Source of the DNA: Tamarix chinensis
Lineage: Eukaryota > Streptophyta > Magnoliopsida > Caryophyllales > Tamaricaceae
Length of the DNA stretch: 64,000 bases
Reading direction: 5' to 3'
NCBI GenBank assembly: GCA_030549775.1
Contig: CM060181.1
Span: 62,121,701-62,185,700 of the forward strand
Within the stretch, counting starts at the first letter, position 1; every line of letters begins with the position of its first letter. A model generated the notes under the pieces. The model did not search any database and was not told the origin of the DNA. It was given only the letters and a program-made list of their open reading frames with translations. The translations under genes were made by a program, and so were the position numbers. Positions 20,830-32,838 of the stretch are shown here, one piece after another.

Positions 20830-22060
20830 CTGGGAAAGTTGGAGAACCACCTAAGGTCAGTGGTGGAACCGGCGGTGGTACGTGGCGGCGACGGCAGCGG
20901 TGGTGGAGGAGGAAGAGAGGTAGAAAGATCAATATGTAGGCTAAAGGAGAGGGAATAGAGGGGTGTTTGAGGTGGAGGAAGGTGCAGTAGGTGAAGAGGG
21001 GTGGAATGAAGGTGGTGGTGTAGATGGGAGTGGCGGCGCACGGTGGTTGGTGCGACGGGCGAAGGTGGTGGAAGGTGGTGGAAGATGGAGAAGGTAGAAG
21101 GAGAAGGAGGAAGGGGGAGATGATGGTATGGGAAGGTAGGGGAAGGTTCCCTGGGTGTTTTGGAGGGCGGTGGAAGGTGGTGCAAGGGGCGGCGAAGGGT
21201 TGGTGAGGGCTGATCGAGGTGGCAACTTTGCACGGTTGGGGCGGCACGTGAAAGGCGAGGCAAGGGGTGGTGGTGGTCTGGTTTCGTAGAGGAGGGTGAA
21301 GGGATGGTCTTGGTGGGCGGCGTTTGTTGCGGCGGTCACCGGCGGCGGTAGAATACGCAACTGTTTGGGCGGAGGCGAGGGACAGAATTTCTGGGCTTGC
21401 AAAAGAGGGAGCTCGACTATGGCTACCCCGGGGGTGTATTTATAGGCCAATTGAGGGGGAAAACGACAAAGGGAGAACAAGACAACCGGGGGCAGGTGAG
21501 GCAGGTCGCTGACCAGTAGTGGCAGCCGGCGCATGCCCTGCGAATTGCAGGGTGTGTTTGGCTAGGTGTGGGGAAAAGGAAAGGGGGCAATACGCTTGAG
21601 GGGAAGGACGAGTAGGTCGGGTCAAAATTAGAAAGAAAAGCGACGGGAATGGCAGGAGAGGACAGCCGGACGGAGCTGGTGGTCGTCAGCAGGCGTAGGC
21701 TGCGATCAGGGGTTGCAGGCACGCGTCAGGAAGAAGAAGACAGGCGCGGGGTGGACCGAGCGGTCCAAGGAAAAAGGAAAGGAGGGGGGCCAGGCCAGAA
21801 TGGAAACGGTCATATTGTCATTAAACGAGATGCAGCGTCTCAAAGAACTGAGGGACGAAACGCTGCATCGGGGCGCCGCAACGAAGAGAGCCGAACGGCG
21901 CTGGGCCGCGGAGGAAGGACAAGGAAAAAAAAGGGTTGGACGATGCGCCTGGGCTGCGTGAGACAGGCCAGGGGTTTGGGCCGCACCTAGCCCAATCGGG
22001 GAGGAGAGGGGGAAAATAAGGAGAGGAGAAAAAAGGAAAGAAAAAGGAAAAAGAAAAGAT
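20830..22060 (-). other. GC-rich block of LTR copy 2
   Basis: Counterpart of 8640-9660: G-rich on plus, with GGCGGTGGTACGTGGCGGCG-type runs. The minus strand shows long proline-rich frames (20801-21247, 20941-21534, 21423-21722) that overlap one another and cross the TATA box. No domain is recognisable. I infer LTR sequence, not a gene. Confidence 0.72.
21437..21444 (-). promoter_or_regulatory. TATA box of LTR copy 2
   Basis: Minus strand TATAAATA followed by CACCCCCGGGG, at the same place relative to the GC-rich block as in copy 1. Confidence 0.7.
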
Positions 22061-22674
22061 AAAATGGTTGGGTAGGGGGTATTTGGTCTTTATTTATTTA
22101 TATAACTAAGTTATATATTTAAATAGAATAATAATTATTTTTAAAAAAATAATTAAATCCATTTTTAGATTAATTAGGCTATTTTTGGTAAGTTTCATTA
22201 ACTTCCATTTTAAATAGTAAAATATCCAAAAATTTTCTAAATAATTTATTTATTAATTTATCTTTATTTTCCTCAATTAATTTCCTCTTTATTTAATAAA
22301 ATAATTTATTTTCTTAATTTTCCTAATAAATTATTATCCTACCATAATTCTTAAATTAGGATTTTTGGGGTAGATAAACTAATTTTAATAATTTAACCTA
22401 ATATATTTTAATATATTGGTTTAAAAGGTAAATTTTAGAAAATATTAGTTTGAAATGTTATTTAAATGGAATGGGTATGATAAAATAACAATTTGTTTAT
22501 TTTAATTTATTAAATATTCACATCTAATTATATATACACAAAATAGTTAAATTAAAAAAAAATTAAAAAGGTAAAATCCTCAAAATAATTAAATTAAGTA
22601 AGTTTAAAAGTTAATTTATCCCAAATAAAAGTGATTTATTAGATTATAGACTTTTAAAATTTTGGGGGATTACA

Positions 22675-22962
22675 CTTATGCCAAGGGTGGATGGTCCTTT
22701 CAAAGTACTTCAAAAGTTTGTAGAAAGTTCTTATGAGCTAGATTTGGCAGATTTATATGGTGGGGTATCAAGGACATTCAATATTGGAGACATTCACCCT
22801 TATTATGGCAATGATAATTTGAGGGCAAATTTAAATCAACAAGGGGATAATAATGCAGGAACAAACACTCAAGAATTAGTATTCATCATTATGGAATCAA
22901 TTATTCTATATTTAGAATGGATCTCCCACAAATTGAAGACAAACGGATGCTTACGTTGCTAG
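22675..22962 (+). pseudogene. C-terminus of a CRM-like Ty3/gypsy pol
   Basis: Ninety-four codons open from 22678 encode the end of a Ty3/gypsy integrase: LMPRVDGPFKVLQKFVESSY, then ELDLADLYGGVSRTFNIGDI, HPYYGNDNLRANL and NQQGDNNAG. This is the form seen in CRM-like elements of plants (DGPFxVLxxINDNAYKxDL, FNVxDLSPY, LRxNxxxEGG). It starts abruptly at the end of the long LTR; the reading frame enters from inside the LTR, so upstream pol has been lost or lies elsewhere. The methionine at 22678 is an internal residue, not a true start. It is a different lineage from the Tekay-like pol at the window start. Confidence 0.82.
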
Positions 22963-23500
22963 TTATGAATGAAGCATACCATACAAGCTACTAAGCATAT
23001 GTGCATATATATGGATTGCATGGAGTGCATGGCTACTTGCATAGGGGAAATAATATGCAGCTTGGACGTGCATTTTAGTTTATTTAGTTAATTGATTAGT
23101 AGAGTTAGAAATTATCTAGAGAATAAAGTAGCATAAATCTACCTTTTAGAAAAATATTCTATATGATAGTATATTTTAGCATATTCTATATTCTAGTATC
23201 TTTTCGCTAGGTATCTTCTGAAGAATGATACCTTCTAGATAGTATCTTGTAATTGGTAGCCTTCATTATATAAAGCCATAGAGCCCACGATTGGAGACAT
23301 CATTGATTGAGTTGAAGTGGAATGCAAATTTCAAGTATTAAATTCTGTGTGAATTCATCTCAAGTTTAATTGAATCTATATGAAAGATTAATCTTGAAAT
23401 CCTTAATCTCTTCATCTATGTGAATTAGAGATCAAGTACTATCTACTCTAAACTCCATAACCCAAGCCTTCTAGCCATATCTATCATCCAAACATATCCC
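22963..23500 (+). mobile_element. Probable 3' UTR and LTR of the CRM-like element
   Basis: After the pol stop comes sequence of the style of CRM-type LTRs: TTTTAGTTTATTTAGTTAAT, repeated TCTAGA/TATCTTC words, TTGTAATTGGTAGCC and a TATA-like TTATATAAAGCC at about 23270. The LTR boundaries were not resolved and no second copy is in the window. Confidence 0.5.
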
Positions 23501-23780
23501 AAAATCAAGGCCCTAAATTCAAAACCCTAACCCAAACCCTAATTTTCAAAACTAAACCCTAACCCATGAAACCATCTGTCATCAAAACCTAATCATCTAA
23601 TCATCCTCATCATCATCTCATTATTGCTGAATCATATTCATCATAATCTCATCAAATTCAAATAACCTTAATCATTGACTCATCATCATTGAATCATCAA
23701 CAGCATATTCGAATCATCATCATCATTATTCTACCCTATTCGAATGTTTACATCATTAATTTACCACTTTTGAATCATCT
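23501..23780. repeat. AAACCCTAA and ATC-rich low-complexity stretch
   Basis: Several AACCCTAACCC words at 23517-23570 are followed by ATC/CATCAT repeats to about 23730. No gene is seen. Confidence 0.65.
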
Positions 23781-24394
23781 TTTTCTTAATTTCAGCATAA
23801 TCAAGCATTAGTTTTACATAATTGATGGTTCCACATTCCCATATAGATCATAGCCTAGATTTGTTACTAAAAAATGATGTGATTCAACATTCACAAATGC
23901 TTAGATGATGGTTTTAATATCCTTCAACTATGGTTTGAAGAAGTTCAAAGGAGTTTTGGTTTGTTGGTGAAAATTGGACGAGAATGGTTATGAGTTTTTG
24001 AGAACGATTCAATAAGAATTCAACAACAATTTAATGTTTGAATGTCTCAAATTGAAATATTCAAAAGATCCTAAATAAGAACACACAAAATGATCTTACA
24101 GAGTAAGAAACACTCACAAATATTTATAGCCAAGTTTTTACTTGCATTAAAAATATGAATTATACATGTGCTTACAAAGGAAAAAATTAAACCATACATA
24201 GGCATCAACTAAGTTTTCTATAACCAACTCTAACTAATTACTAACGAATCTAGATGTTAAGATAACAACCTAGTTGTTAGAAGCAACTAAACTAATTGTT
24301 CTGGATATTAATTAAAATATATTTAGAAGTTAGTTGTAAAATACATAAATGTTGGCTAATAAATTTAACTAACTAATCCTAGTTAGTTATAACA
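23781..24394 (-). mobile_element. Putative LTR on the minus strand
   Basis: On the minus strand the stretch starts TGTTATAACTAACTAGG at 24394 and has a TATA box (GCTATAAATA, 24119-24130) followed by GAGTGTTTCTTACTCTGTAA. This layout is that of a short copia-style LTR. The other end and target duplications were not found, so the call is tentative. Confidence 0.4.
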
Positions 24395-24769
24395 CCTCTA
24401 TTCATCATATATATCATCATATAGTAGACATATAACATATTTATAAGATAAATCTAACAAAAACCCTAATTTTGAGTAAAATGATGACTAGGTTTTGAAT
24501 TGTAACTTTTCTCATCATGTGCACAATAGCCTTTCTTATCTTGTAATGTTGCAAAATATTCGATATCTTACGTAGATTGACATTTTGAAGTGTCTTAATA
24601 TTCTCCTTCAAAATATGAAACATACATACAAGAAAAACCCTAAGTAACCTCATTATTATTAGTAATACTATCAAAGACACATAACACGGTTAACTCCATA
24701 ACCAATTATGTCAAATCCTCATCATCTAGAGAATCTATAGATGCTCTAGCATCACATCAACTCAACGTA
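24395..24769. other. Unassigned stretch
   Basis: A minus-strand open frame (24441-24680) has no recognisable motif and is AT-driven. It lies between the putative LTR and a gag fragment. Nothing further is seen. Confidence 0.4.
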
Positions 24770-24885
24770 CTTGGACATCCTCAGAGGAGTAGGGTAAAAC
24801 AAAGACCTAAGCATCTCCACAAATGAATCCCACTAATCTGTAGTGGCTTCCGTCAGTAGTTGACCCCTCCACAACTCATCAACAC
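24770..24885 (-). pseudogene. Gag fragment of the older gypsy element, downstream piece
   Basis: The minus strand reads VDELWRGQLLTEATTD, a stop, then WDSFVEMLRSLFYP and MSKYVEL. This is the retrotransposon gag core (WWRG, TWxxFVxxFRxKYFP, KxxEF). It ends at the insertion site of the element at 24886-36454 and continues, with the preceding gag residues, at 36455. The rest of gag to the left is not recognisable. Confidence 0.8.
24881..24885. repeat. Left target-site duplication (AACAC)
   Basis: AACAC precedes the LTR start; AACAT follows the other LTR at 36455-36459. Four of five bases match, the difference being a C/T transition. Confidence 0.7.
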
Positions 24886-27800
24886 TGTAACACTCCTATT
24901 TTTTACTATTAAAAAAGAAGTGAAAAAACCATTAACACAATTAGGAAAAATGGGGTGCTACTACCGAACTTAAGATAAGATAGGTGTTAACCGTCTATCT
25001 TATATTACATATAAGGCTAAGAGACTAAACCAATGAAAACAAAATTTGAGTGTGCAAGAAACACAATATATAGATACTAAATAAAACATTTTCAAAATAA
25101 CACCTCCATAATCCCTGACATATTCTAATGCATTAAAGAAGGTTAAATTGAAATACAAAACTACAATAGTAGAAAAAAAAGGGTAGGGCATAACCCCAAA
25201 CCCTACCCCATTAAGGACCAAAAAATAGTCTCTAAATGTCCACGCTCTCAAGCCCCAAGTCTAAAATGAGATACACCCACTATGGGCCATCCCCAAAATC
25301 CTACACATGGTCTTTCGCTCGTGGAAATGATCAGGTGACTAAAAAAATAGGCACATCAGTATGTTTCATACTATATAAGCCAAGTTACCTCCTTAATGGA
25401 AATCACAAGTATACAAGGTCCTAGCATAATGGGGAGATCATACTAAACATATATCATGCCTATACCATATAATCAGATTTACATGCTCTATCATCATCAC
25501 ATAAACATTATTGATAGCAATATATAATTAAGTAAGAGGTTATTACAATAACATATTAAGCTCCTACCATCCTTTCACATAATTTTCCATTAGGTCTCTT
25601 TTCCAAGCTTGCATAATTCATTAACTCATTTATCTATATAACATTATTTCACTTTCCCATTCTTTTTCTTTTTTTTTTATCCACATCATTTTTCTTACTT
25701 TTATCCTTATTCTTATCATTATGTACCACTCCATGATCTCATATACTATGGAAGCTTATCCAAACAAGACGACAATAAGTCTGGCTGAAGCCAAGTAACT
25801 CACCTAGGTGACTAGACCCTTTAGTATATCATCAATGTCTAGAGTATGTAAGGATTTACTAGGCCCCTACACAAGGGTAAAATCTATAGGAACCAACAAA
25901 CCCCTAAGGATAGAATAACCTGCAGTAGCTAATCGAGGATCAGGTAACCCAGACCCATACACAGCTAGATTATCTCTCACTTTAAGTGGTTAGTGTGTTA
26001 GTTTTCAAGGTTATATTATCATACAAGGCCCATATAGCATTAGAGTAACACATTCACATACTCATTCCATCTTAACCATTATTACCCTTCAACCACGTTG
26101 TGGGATTTCTATTAGAGCTTTGCCAATTTCAAATCACCCTTTTAAGGTACTCCATTTATGCTGAAATCTAGATCATCTCATTCAATAGTAGCAACATAGC
26201 ATACTAATTCCAATTTACTTATTCAAGTCACCCAAGGGCGTTAAATAGAATATCATAAGTTTTGATCCCTTTAATCCATCTTATGGGTTAGTGAATTCAT
26301 GCCAAGATGTGTCCTTATCATTAAAGGATCATATTATAGCATTGTGTAAAGTATCAAAGCATAAAAATATCAAATAATAATAATCACACTCTAGTTAAAT
26401 CGATCAATCAGTTTGGCTCAACAAAACTCTGAGTTCCCTCAATCCATTGGATCAATTTGGTCAGACCAATAGACTATTTTATGACTAATCAATTAGTTTA
26501 GTCAGACTAATAGACTCTTCTAAGATGAGTCAATTGATTCTGACATGCTGGTCGATGGTTTAAGTAGAGAGCAACTGAAGACTCCATAGGCTAACCATTC
26601 AATCAATTTGGGTTAACCAATAGACTACTCGAAGGACTAATCAATCGGTTTGGCTTAACTAGTCATCCGGTTCGCTCCCAAATAACACATACTAGACATT
26701 TTACAAGTGATTCTCACTCTAAAATCTTACCATATCCAAACAATAAAATGTTATAGCAAAATACCAATATTTAATAAGATCATAAATTAAATCGTGCTTC
26801 ACTTTCAAGAAAATTAACCCCATTTTCTCAAAAATCATGCATTTCTCAGTATTCTCAATTAATTAAGCATGCATCAATTAGATGTCAAACTCTCATGTAG
26901 GCATATAAAATTAACATCTTATAGAGCCCATCACACCACATGGTTATTAAGGATACATTTCAAATGAAAGAATAACATATTTGATGCTCAACAAACTTTT
27001 CCACTAAAGAGGAAAAGCTCAATCTACAAGATTTCAACTTCTAAAACCTTTAAAAGTAGCAAATTACAGCTCAAAAATCATTGATTAACTTTCACAATTC
27101 AATTACTTTGAATACAAAAAGGAAATGGATGTATCACTCCCAATATAAAAATGTAGAATGCTTCAACTGAAAACAAGTTAATTTCTTCCTAAGTCTAATT
27201 CTTTCTTGGTTAAATATAAAATAAGAGGGAGTTAGAGAAAGGATAAAAAGAGTGAATGAATTAAAAAGTAAGGTCAAAGTGGAGAGGAATTTAATGCAAG
27301 CTCTTAAGGGTTTAGATATTTTGAAGTTTGTAAGAAAAAAGATAATAAAAGGTTATTAGGGTTATTTATTGCTAATGGATTGGTTAAGAAATGAGTGAGG
27401 TTATAAAATATATCAAAAACTTTAATTTTACCAATCAAATGAGAGTTGAATAAGTGGATTTATCAAGAACAGGTTGACTTCCATTATAGAGCTCAAATGG
27501 TGATTTTATGGACAATGCAGGTCTAGCTCATCCAAAAAATATCGTATACAAAAAGGGAAATGGAAGATAGATGTAGTTAGGGAATCTCCTAGCCATGTAG
27601 GGATAGTCTTGAAATTGAAGCATACTTTTAGAGGTGTATAAAGGAGAGAAGAAGAAGATAAGAATGAGGCCATCCTCCCTCTTAATTGTCAAAATCAAGC
27701 ATTTAAATATGTTTGAGGAATGCCAAATAAATGATAAAATTGTCAAGAATCACCAAAGAATAGTTGGAGTTAGATTGTCAAAGTTCCATTTGGATGTAAG

Positions 27801-28103
27801 AAATTTTCTCAAAAAATTGAGCTTTAAAAGATGCTAAGTCCGACCAACTAATTAACTAGTATAGCTAGACCACTGAACTTTCCTACAATCCAATCAATCA
27901 ATTTTTCCAAACTATTCAATCAATTCGGTCAAATAAACCCTTTAGCTGAAATAATGAACCAATTGTTTAATTCATAAAAGCAATCAATCTGTTAGCTTGA
28001 AAACTTTGTTTAATCCATTTTTTAAACTTTACTCAAATATACTTTTTACCTCAAACATTATAATATTCCATTTTATAAATCATACATAAATATGGGGTAC
28101 AAC
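24886..28103 (-). mobile_element. 3' LTR of the nested gypsy element
   Basis: Starts TGTAACACTCCT and ends GGGGTACAACA on plus. It contains two clusters of imperfect ATCAATTGGTTTGG motifs (26400-26690 and 27845-27990) and a hairpin (25358-25372). It lacks the copia insertion found in the other LTR but keeps about 430 bases (about 25320-25740) deleted there. The TATA region is decayed (AATAAATAACCC on minus at about 27370). Confidence 0.86.
25358..25372. other. Hairpin in LTR, different stem sequence
   Basis: AGTATGTTTCATACT forms a perfect 6-bp stem with a 3-base loop, in the position held by CAGTACGCTACGTACTG in copies 1 and 2 (after the CTCGTGGAAATGA block). A C-G pair of the other copies is here T-A. 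Confidence 0.65.
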
Positions 28104-28122
28104 ATCACTACCCCCTGAAAGA
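28104..28122 (-). promoter_or_regulatory. Polypurine tract of the nested gypsy element
   Basis: The minus strand reads CTTTCAGGGGGTAGTGA directly before the LTR start TGTTGTACCCC. The layout equals that at 3767-3783. Confidence 0.78.
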
Positions 28123-28261
28123 GACTCCATCCCCAAAGCCTACTAACCAAGATCAAAACACATTATAAAATCAACAACAATTCACACATTACACTTAATA
28201 AGGCAAAAGGGGTTACTACCCCATTAAAATAAAAAGGTTACACTAACAGATATCACATTAG

Positions 28262-28720
28262 GAAAATAAATCTGGGTACTTCACTCGAATCTCCTCCTTG
28301 GCAACCCAACTGGCCTCATCGGCACCATGTCGTGAATAAATGATCATTCCTAGAAGGAATTTATTTATGCACTTAGCTCAGGTTTTTATGTCTAGAATTC
28401 TTACTTGTCATTCTTTGTAATTTATAGACTCATCAATCTCTAATGACTACAGCTATATCATGTGTGAATAATCTACTATGTACTTCTTCAACTTAGATAT
28501 GTGGAAGATATTTTGCACATGTGACAGTTTCACTAATGGGGCCAAATGATAAGCGACATTGCTAAGTCAATCTACAATCTTATACAGTCCAATGTGCCTT
28601 GTGTTTAGCTTATCCTTTTTTATGAACCTCATTACTCCCTTGGTGGGAGGGACTTTAGAAGGACTCTATCGCCCACCTCATTCTCTAATCTACATAGCTC
28701 TTCTGCCAATCCTAGGTTTT
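28262..28720 (-). pseudogene. Integrase C-terminal module and chromodomain-like tail
   Basis: On the minus strand, in broken frames, ENEVGDRVLLKV, GVMRFIKKDKLNTRHIGLYK, NVAYHLAPLVKLSHVQNIFH and ISKLKKYIVDYSHMI form the GPY/F module. The tail then reads HGADEASWVAKEEIRVKYP, matching the last helix of a chromodomain-type tail (EATWExEDEM..YP). The module normally follows the integrase core and helps target-site choice. Stops interrupt it. Confidence 0.82.
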
Positions 28721-29430
28721 TTTCATTAGGTTTTTAATTTGTTAGATATTCCTCAAGGTCAGCTCAATCATCTCCTATCCCAACACAATTGTATCATTGA
28801 TATTGCCCCAACACAAGGGATTATAACACTTATTCCCATGTAAAGCCTCAAAAGGTGCCATATTGATACTAGCATGGTAACTGTTATTGTAAGAGAACTC
28901 GATCAAGTCTAGGTTATATTCCCAACTACACCAAAACTCCAACACACAAACTCGAAGCATGTCCTATAAGGTCTTAATGGTTCTCTTTGTCTAACCATCT
29001 GTGGCTAGGTGAAAAGAATCTATAGTTTAGGCTTAACATAATGTCTCTAAGGACCCCATCTAGTCACAAGACGTGCTTATTATAAGTGTTCGCTAGTTGA
29101 TCCATATTCCATGTTTTCTTCGTTGGTATGAACACTACCAACTTAGTCAGACGATCCACAATAACTTAGATGGAATCAAATCTACTTATGGTTTTCAAAA
29201 GACCTACCAAAAAGTCCATAGATATGATGTCCCACTTTTGCTCTATGACTTCTAGTGGTTGTACCAACCTTACTGGTCTCTTATGCTTGAACTTAACCTT
29301 CTAATTAGTCAAACATCAGCCAACAAACTCTACAATATCTTGCTTCATATAAACCCACCAGTATACCTTCCTCAAATATTTATATAACTATCCCTTTCCG
29401 GGCTTTAGGATTATCCTTTTGAGCTTAACA
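28721..29430 (-). pseudogene. Integrase core and zinc-binding region
   Basis: The minus-strand frame 28775-28960 reads WEYNLDLIEFSYNNSYHASI and MAPFEALHGNKCYNPLCW, the end of the gypsy integrase core. Upstream (28960-29300) the central DDE region is only readable in short frame pieces, and at about 29290-29400 a cysteine-containing remnant marks the HHCC zinc-binding region. Non-functional. Confidence 0.83.
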
Positions 29431-30140
29431 TATCCCTATGGTATACATAACTTAGCACTGTATTTGACACTACCGTCCTCATGGAGCTGAAACCCTTTAG
29501 CTCTACTTTCTTTAATACCCTACTTGATCATCTAGAGATTAACATCACTAAGTTGACTAACTTAGATATTCTCAAAGATCGAAGCTGTGATGATGAGTGC
29601 ACTCATCCTTGCTTCCAATCTACAAGTGGTAATCAACTCAATCTCCGTCTCTCTATGATCTCAACATAAATTATCTAACAACATTATCATGCTAGGGGAA
29701 TGTGACATCTTCCAGTGAAGGGCATCTACAACCACCATATTAGCCTTACCCTTATGGTAAGTTAACTCCAAGTCATAATCCTTAACCAATTCAAACCATC
29801 AGCTCTATCTCAAATTCAATTCTTACTATATGAAAAAGTACTTTAAATCTTATGATTGGTGTAGACCATGCACAAAAACCATAGAGGTAATGCCTCAAAA
29901 TTTTAAAGGTGAACACCATCACGATAAGCTCTAAATCGCATGTCGGGTAATTCTACTCATGTTGCTTTAGATGTCAAGAAGCATATGCCACCATTCTCTC
30001 ATGTTGCATCAACACCAACCTAACCTATGCTTAGAAGCATCATTGTATACTTCAAAACCATTTAATCCACTTCATTACATGAGTAGTAGGGTGGTAGTCA
30101 AACGCTTCTTCTACACCTCAAAAGCTTCACCACAATTCTC
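29431..30140 (-). pseudogene. RNase H and spacer of the nested gypsy element
   Basis: By position between RT and integrase, and by short minus-strand matches such as RHYLYG- and HKSLKY-like pieces at about 29800-29860, this is RNase H. Frames are heavily broken. The plus-strand open frame 29481-29669 is a shadow. Confidence 0.65.
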
Positions 30141-30965
30141 GTCCCACTAAAATCATGTGGCCTTTTTTTGCAAATTAGTAAACAGATAAGCTCTCTTGGT
30201 GAAGTTCATGATAAACCTATGGTAGTAACTAGCTAAGCCTAGAAAATTGTGCATGTCTTTGATAGAATTTGATGTTGGCTACTTGGAAACTGCTTGAACT
30301 TTGGAAGGATCCACTACTACCCTATCCTTTAAAATTATATGCCTAGGGAAACCCACTTGATCTAGCTAAACCTCACACTTTAAAAGTTTTGCATATAATT
30401 GTTGTGTAATTAACAATGCCAACATTTGTCTCAAAATCACTAGAGTAAATGAGGATGTCGTTGATGAGAACTACAGTAAAGTGATCTAAAAGCAACTAGA
30501 AAATGTGGTTAATGAGAAACAAGAATGTTGACAGGGCATTAGTGAGTCCAAAAGGCATTACAGAGAACTCGTAATGGCCATATCTTATCCTAAATCCCAT
30601 CTTAGGAATATTCAACTCCAGTATCCTTAGCTGATGATATCATAACTGAAGAACAATCTTAGACAATACTAAGGCTCCTTTGAGTTCCTCAAATAGATTG
30701 TCAATCCTTAGCAATGAATAATGGTTCTTCACTATAACCTAAGTTAACCCTTGCTAGTCGATGCATAGTCTCAGGCTCATGTCCTTCATCTTAACAAATA
30801 AGACTAGCACTCCCCAAGGCGATACACTTGGTCGAATGTAGCCATTGTTCAACAAGTCTTCTAATTGAGATTTAAGTTCCTCATCTCTACAAGTGTCTTA
30901 TGGTATGGTGCTTTAAATACTAGGTCAACCCCTAGCAGTATGTCTATAGTAAACTCAACATCTAG
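30141..30965 (-). pseudogene. Reverse transcriptase of the nested gypsy element
   Basis: The N-terminus at about 30860-30965 reads VEFTIDILLGVDLVFKAPYH on the minus strand. The palm C motif at about 30447-30480 reads FTVVLINDIL where the family has a F-I-D-D-I-L type box, so one catalytic aspartate has become asparagine (a G-to-A type change). The lid and thumb follow towards 30180. Frameshifts and stops are frequent. Confidence 0.82.
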
Positions 30966-31079
30966 AATAGGCAGCATACCTAAAATCTCATTAAGAAACA
31001 CATCAGGATACTCATGGATAACTATAATTCATTGTAGCGACATCTTATCAGCCTCCCTATCTTGAACACTTCATAGGAA

Positions 31080-31345
31080 GAATAAATACCCCTTATGAAC
31101 GAAGGTAGTTATCACTATTATTGTTACGACCTTTATAGAGGGGTTAAACTTACACTTATGTTATGAGGCCCTAACATATTTTGGTCCTCAAAGAACCACT
31201 CATTCCTAAGAGTAATTTATCATTGATCAGTACTTCCTCGACATGTCCATTCAAACAATCACATCAAAATTGTTCAATTTAAGCTTTATGAGATCTTAGG
31301 GAAGCTCTAATTCCCTTAATATTAGTCCACTATTTTATAGAACCT
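31080..31345 (-). pseudogene. Protease C-terminal remnant
   Basis: The minus strand reads DLIKLKLNNFDVIV and MDMSRKY with a stop in place of Trp, matching LxxLxLxxFDVILGMDWL of gypsy aspartic proteases. The DSG active-site motif further upstream on the minus strand was not identified. Confidence 0.68.
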
Positions 31346-31360
31346 AGAGCATGCAGTCCT

Positions 31361-32620
31361 ATCCCCGGAATGCAACACAATAGAGGTGGAAATACTAAAA
31401 GAAGGAAATAATAATACAAAAGACTGCGATACACCAGAGTCAAATAATACACATACTAAGAAGGTAGAGATAGAAAATATACCAATTACCACACCGGCCT
31501 GACGCTCTACCTCTATCTAGCTAATCACATTCAAGAGTCTCCTGAAGGAACCCTTGTAGTACTACTTAACCCTTGTCCCCAAATAAATAGGCCAAGCTTC
31601 TAAGCACTATGCTAACTGGTATGGCTAACATCACTAGCTAATGATAGAGGAACTCTTAGAGTGTGTGGTTATAGCTGCTATATAGATTCGAATCTCTGAG
31701 CTTGAGACTAACTTCTTTGAACACTTCAAACTTTGACATGACACTCAAAGGCTTTGTGTCCCACCATACCACATCCATGGTAAATCTACTTGTTACCTCC
31801 ATATTCCATTCTTAGATGATCTGCTCTGTAATGCTTATAGTGGTAATGCCTCTCCTTAACATGTCCTCAAGACTTACTTCCAACTCGAGGTGTTGACCCC
31901 ATACTCTGGCTATACTTAGGAAATATGCTACCTCTGGAGTAGCCCTTCTGCCTATCACCTTGACACTGGAAAACCTCGAACTTCCTCTTACCCTCCAACT
32001 AGGCACTCTTGGCTTGAATGACTCGGGAAGCATCAAAGGCTTAATATTACATTCCAACCATATCTAGCGAGGTTACTACCCTAATAATTCTTGATATTTG
32101 ATCTCAAGGCTAATCTTAAAGCGGTGGACCTAAATCGCGTCACTAGTCTCTAACTCAAAAGCAAAATAGACCAACTCCATGAACCTCGTGTAGTACTCCT
32201 ATATTGACATGCCTCCTTGCTAAAGGCTTACAAAATATTCATACTTCTTCATATAGAGATGAATGGGTAGAATCAAACTATAAGCACCTCAAGGAAGGGT
32301 CCCCAAGAGTAGTCTCTCCGCCTCTATGCTTGACGCTCCTCCACCATGCATCTCCTCTTCCCCTCAAGTAGTCCACTATCACGTCAACCCATTTTTCTAA
32401 TGGACCACCACAAGTGATGAAGATCTTTTCCATATCTCTTATCCATCTTTCCATGATGTCAAGGTCCTATTGACCCTTAAAGATCAGTGGATGATGATGC
32501 CTAGCTTTTTTAAGCTAATCATTTGGAATTGATGTTGGTACTATAACCAGTAATGGCCATGGTGCTTGGATTTGACATTTTATGTATGCACCAACAGTCT
32601 CCATGAATGCCACAATGCAC
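31361..32620 (-). pseudogene. Gag of the nested gypsy element
   Basis: Gag forms the particle and binds genomic RNA. A zinc knuckle remnant lies at about 31733-31775 (minus: CGMVGHKAFECHV). Towards the N-terminus, about 32100-32190, DFMELVYFAFELETSDAI and KYQELL correspond to FxxLxxGxxSVxEYxxxFxxL in decayed form. The open frame at 31812-32057 covers the variable region before the knuckle. The gag start near 32620 is not fixed by a clear methionine. Confidence 0.7.
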
Positions 32621-32838
32621 TTATAATTGTGGTTGTTAACCATCAACTCCTAAAGACTAGGATTAATCATAAATGACCAATTTACCTAGTATTAAGACTC
32701 GCACAACAAATCAACTCAAAGGGTGTCCATAGAACATACTTGAACTTTTAGTTAAATACTCAAATAGTTGGGAAATTGTTTAAAACAACTTCAAGTATCG
32801 ATTAAGCGTACTTGAAAATGAAACACCTTTAGGAAAAG

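Larger units (their letters stand above)
14160..22674 (-). mobile_element. 8.5-kb long-LTR copy 2 with internal tandem duplication
   Basis: The left end TATAATACCCTAAAATTCAC matches the start of copy 1 with TG changed to TA; the right end is TTTTGGGGGATTACA. The order of blocks follows copy 1 from the start through the AAT-rich stretch, then at about 17440 jumps back to the block before the hairpins and runs through to the LTR end. A unit of roughly 2.9 kb is thus present twice. Flanking pentamers GATCA (14155-14159) and CTTAT (22675-22679) do not match, and the flanks belong to different elements, so this may be a recombinant of two LTRs. No gag or pol is present. Confidence 0.82.

Noticed and set aside
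20801..21722. Overlapping proline-rich minus-strand frames up to 197 codons, and similar ones at 8636-9685
   Set aside because: They come from strand-skewed GC-rich LTR sequence, overlap in several frames, and cross a TATA box. No domain is seen.
24441..24680. Minus-strand 79-codon frame as gag continuation
   Set aside because: No gag block such as SVxEYxxxF is visible after the KxVEL motif at 24770; composition is AT-driven.
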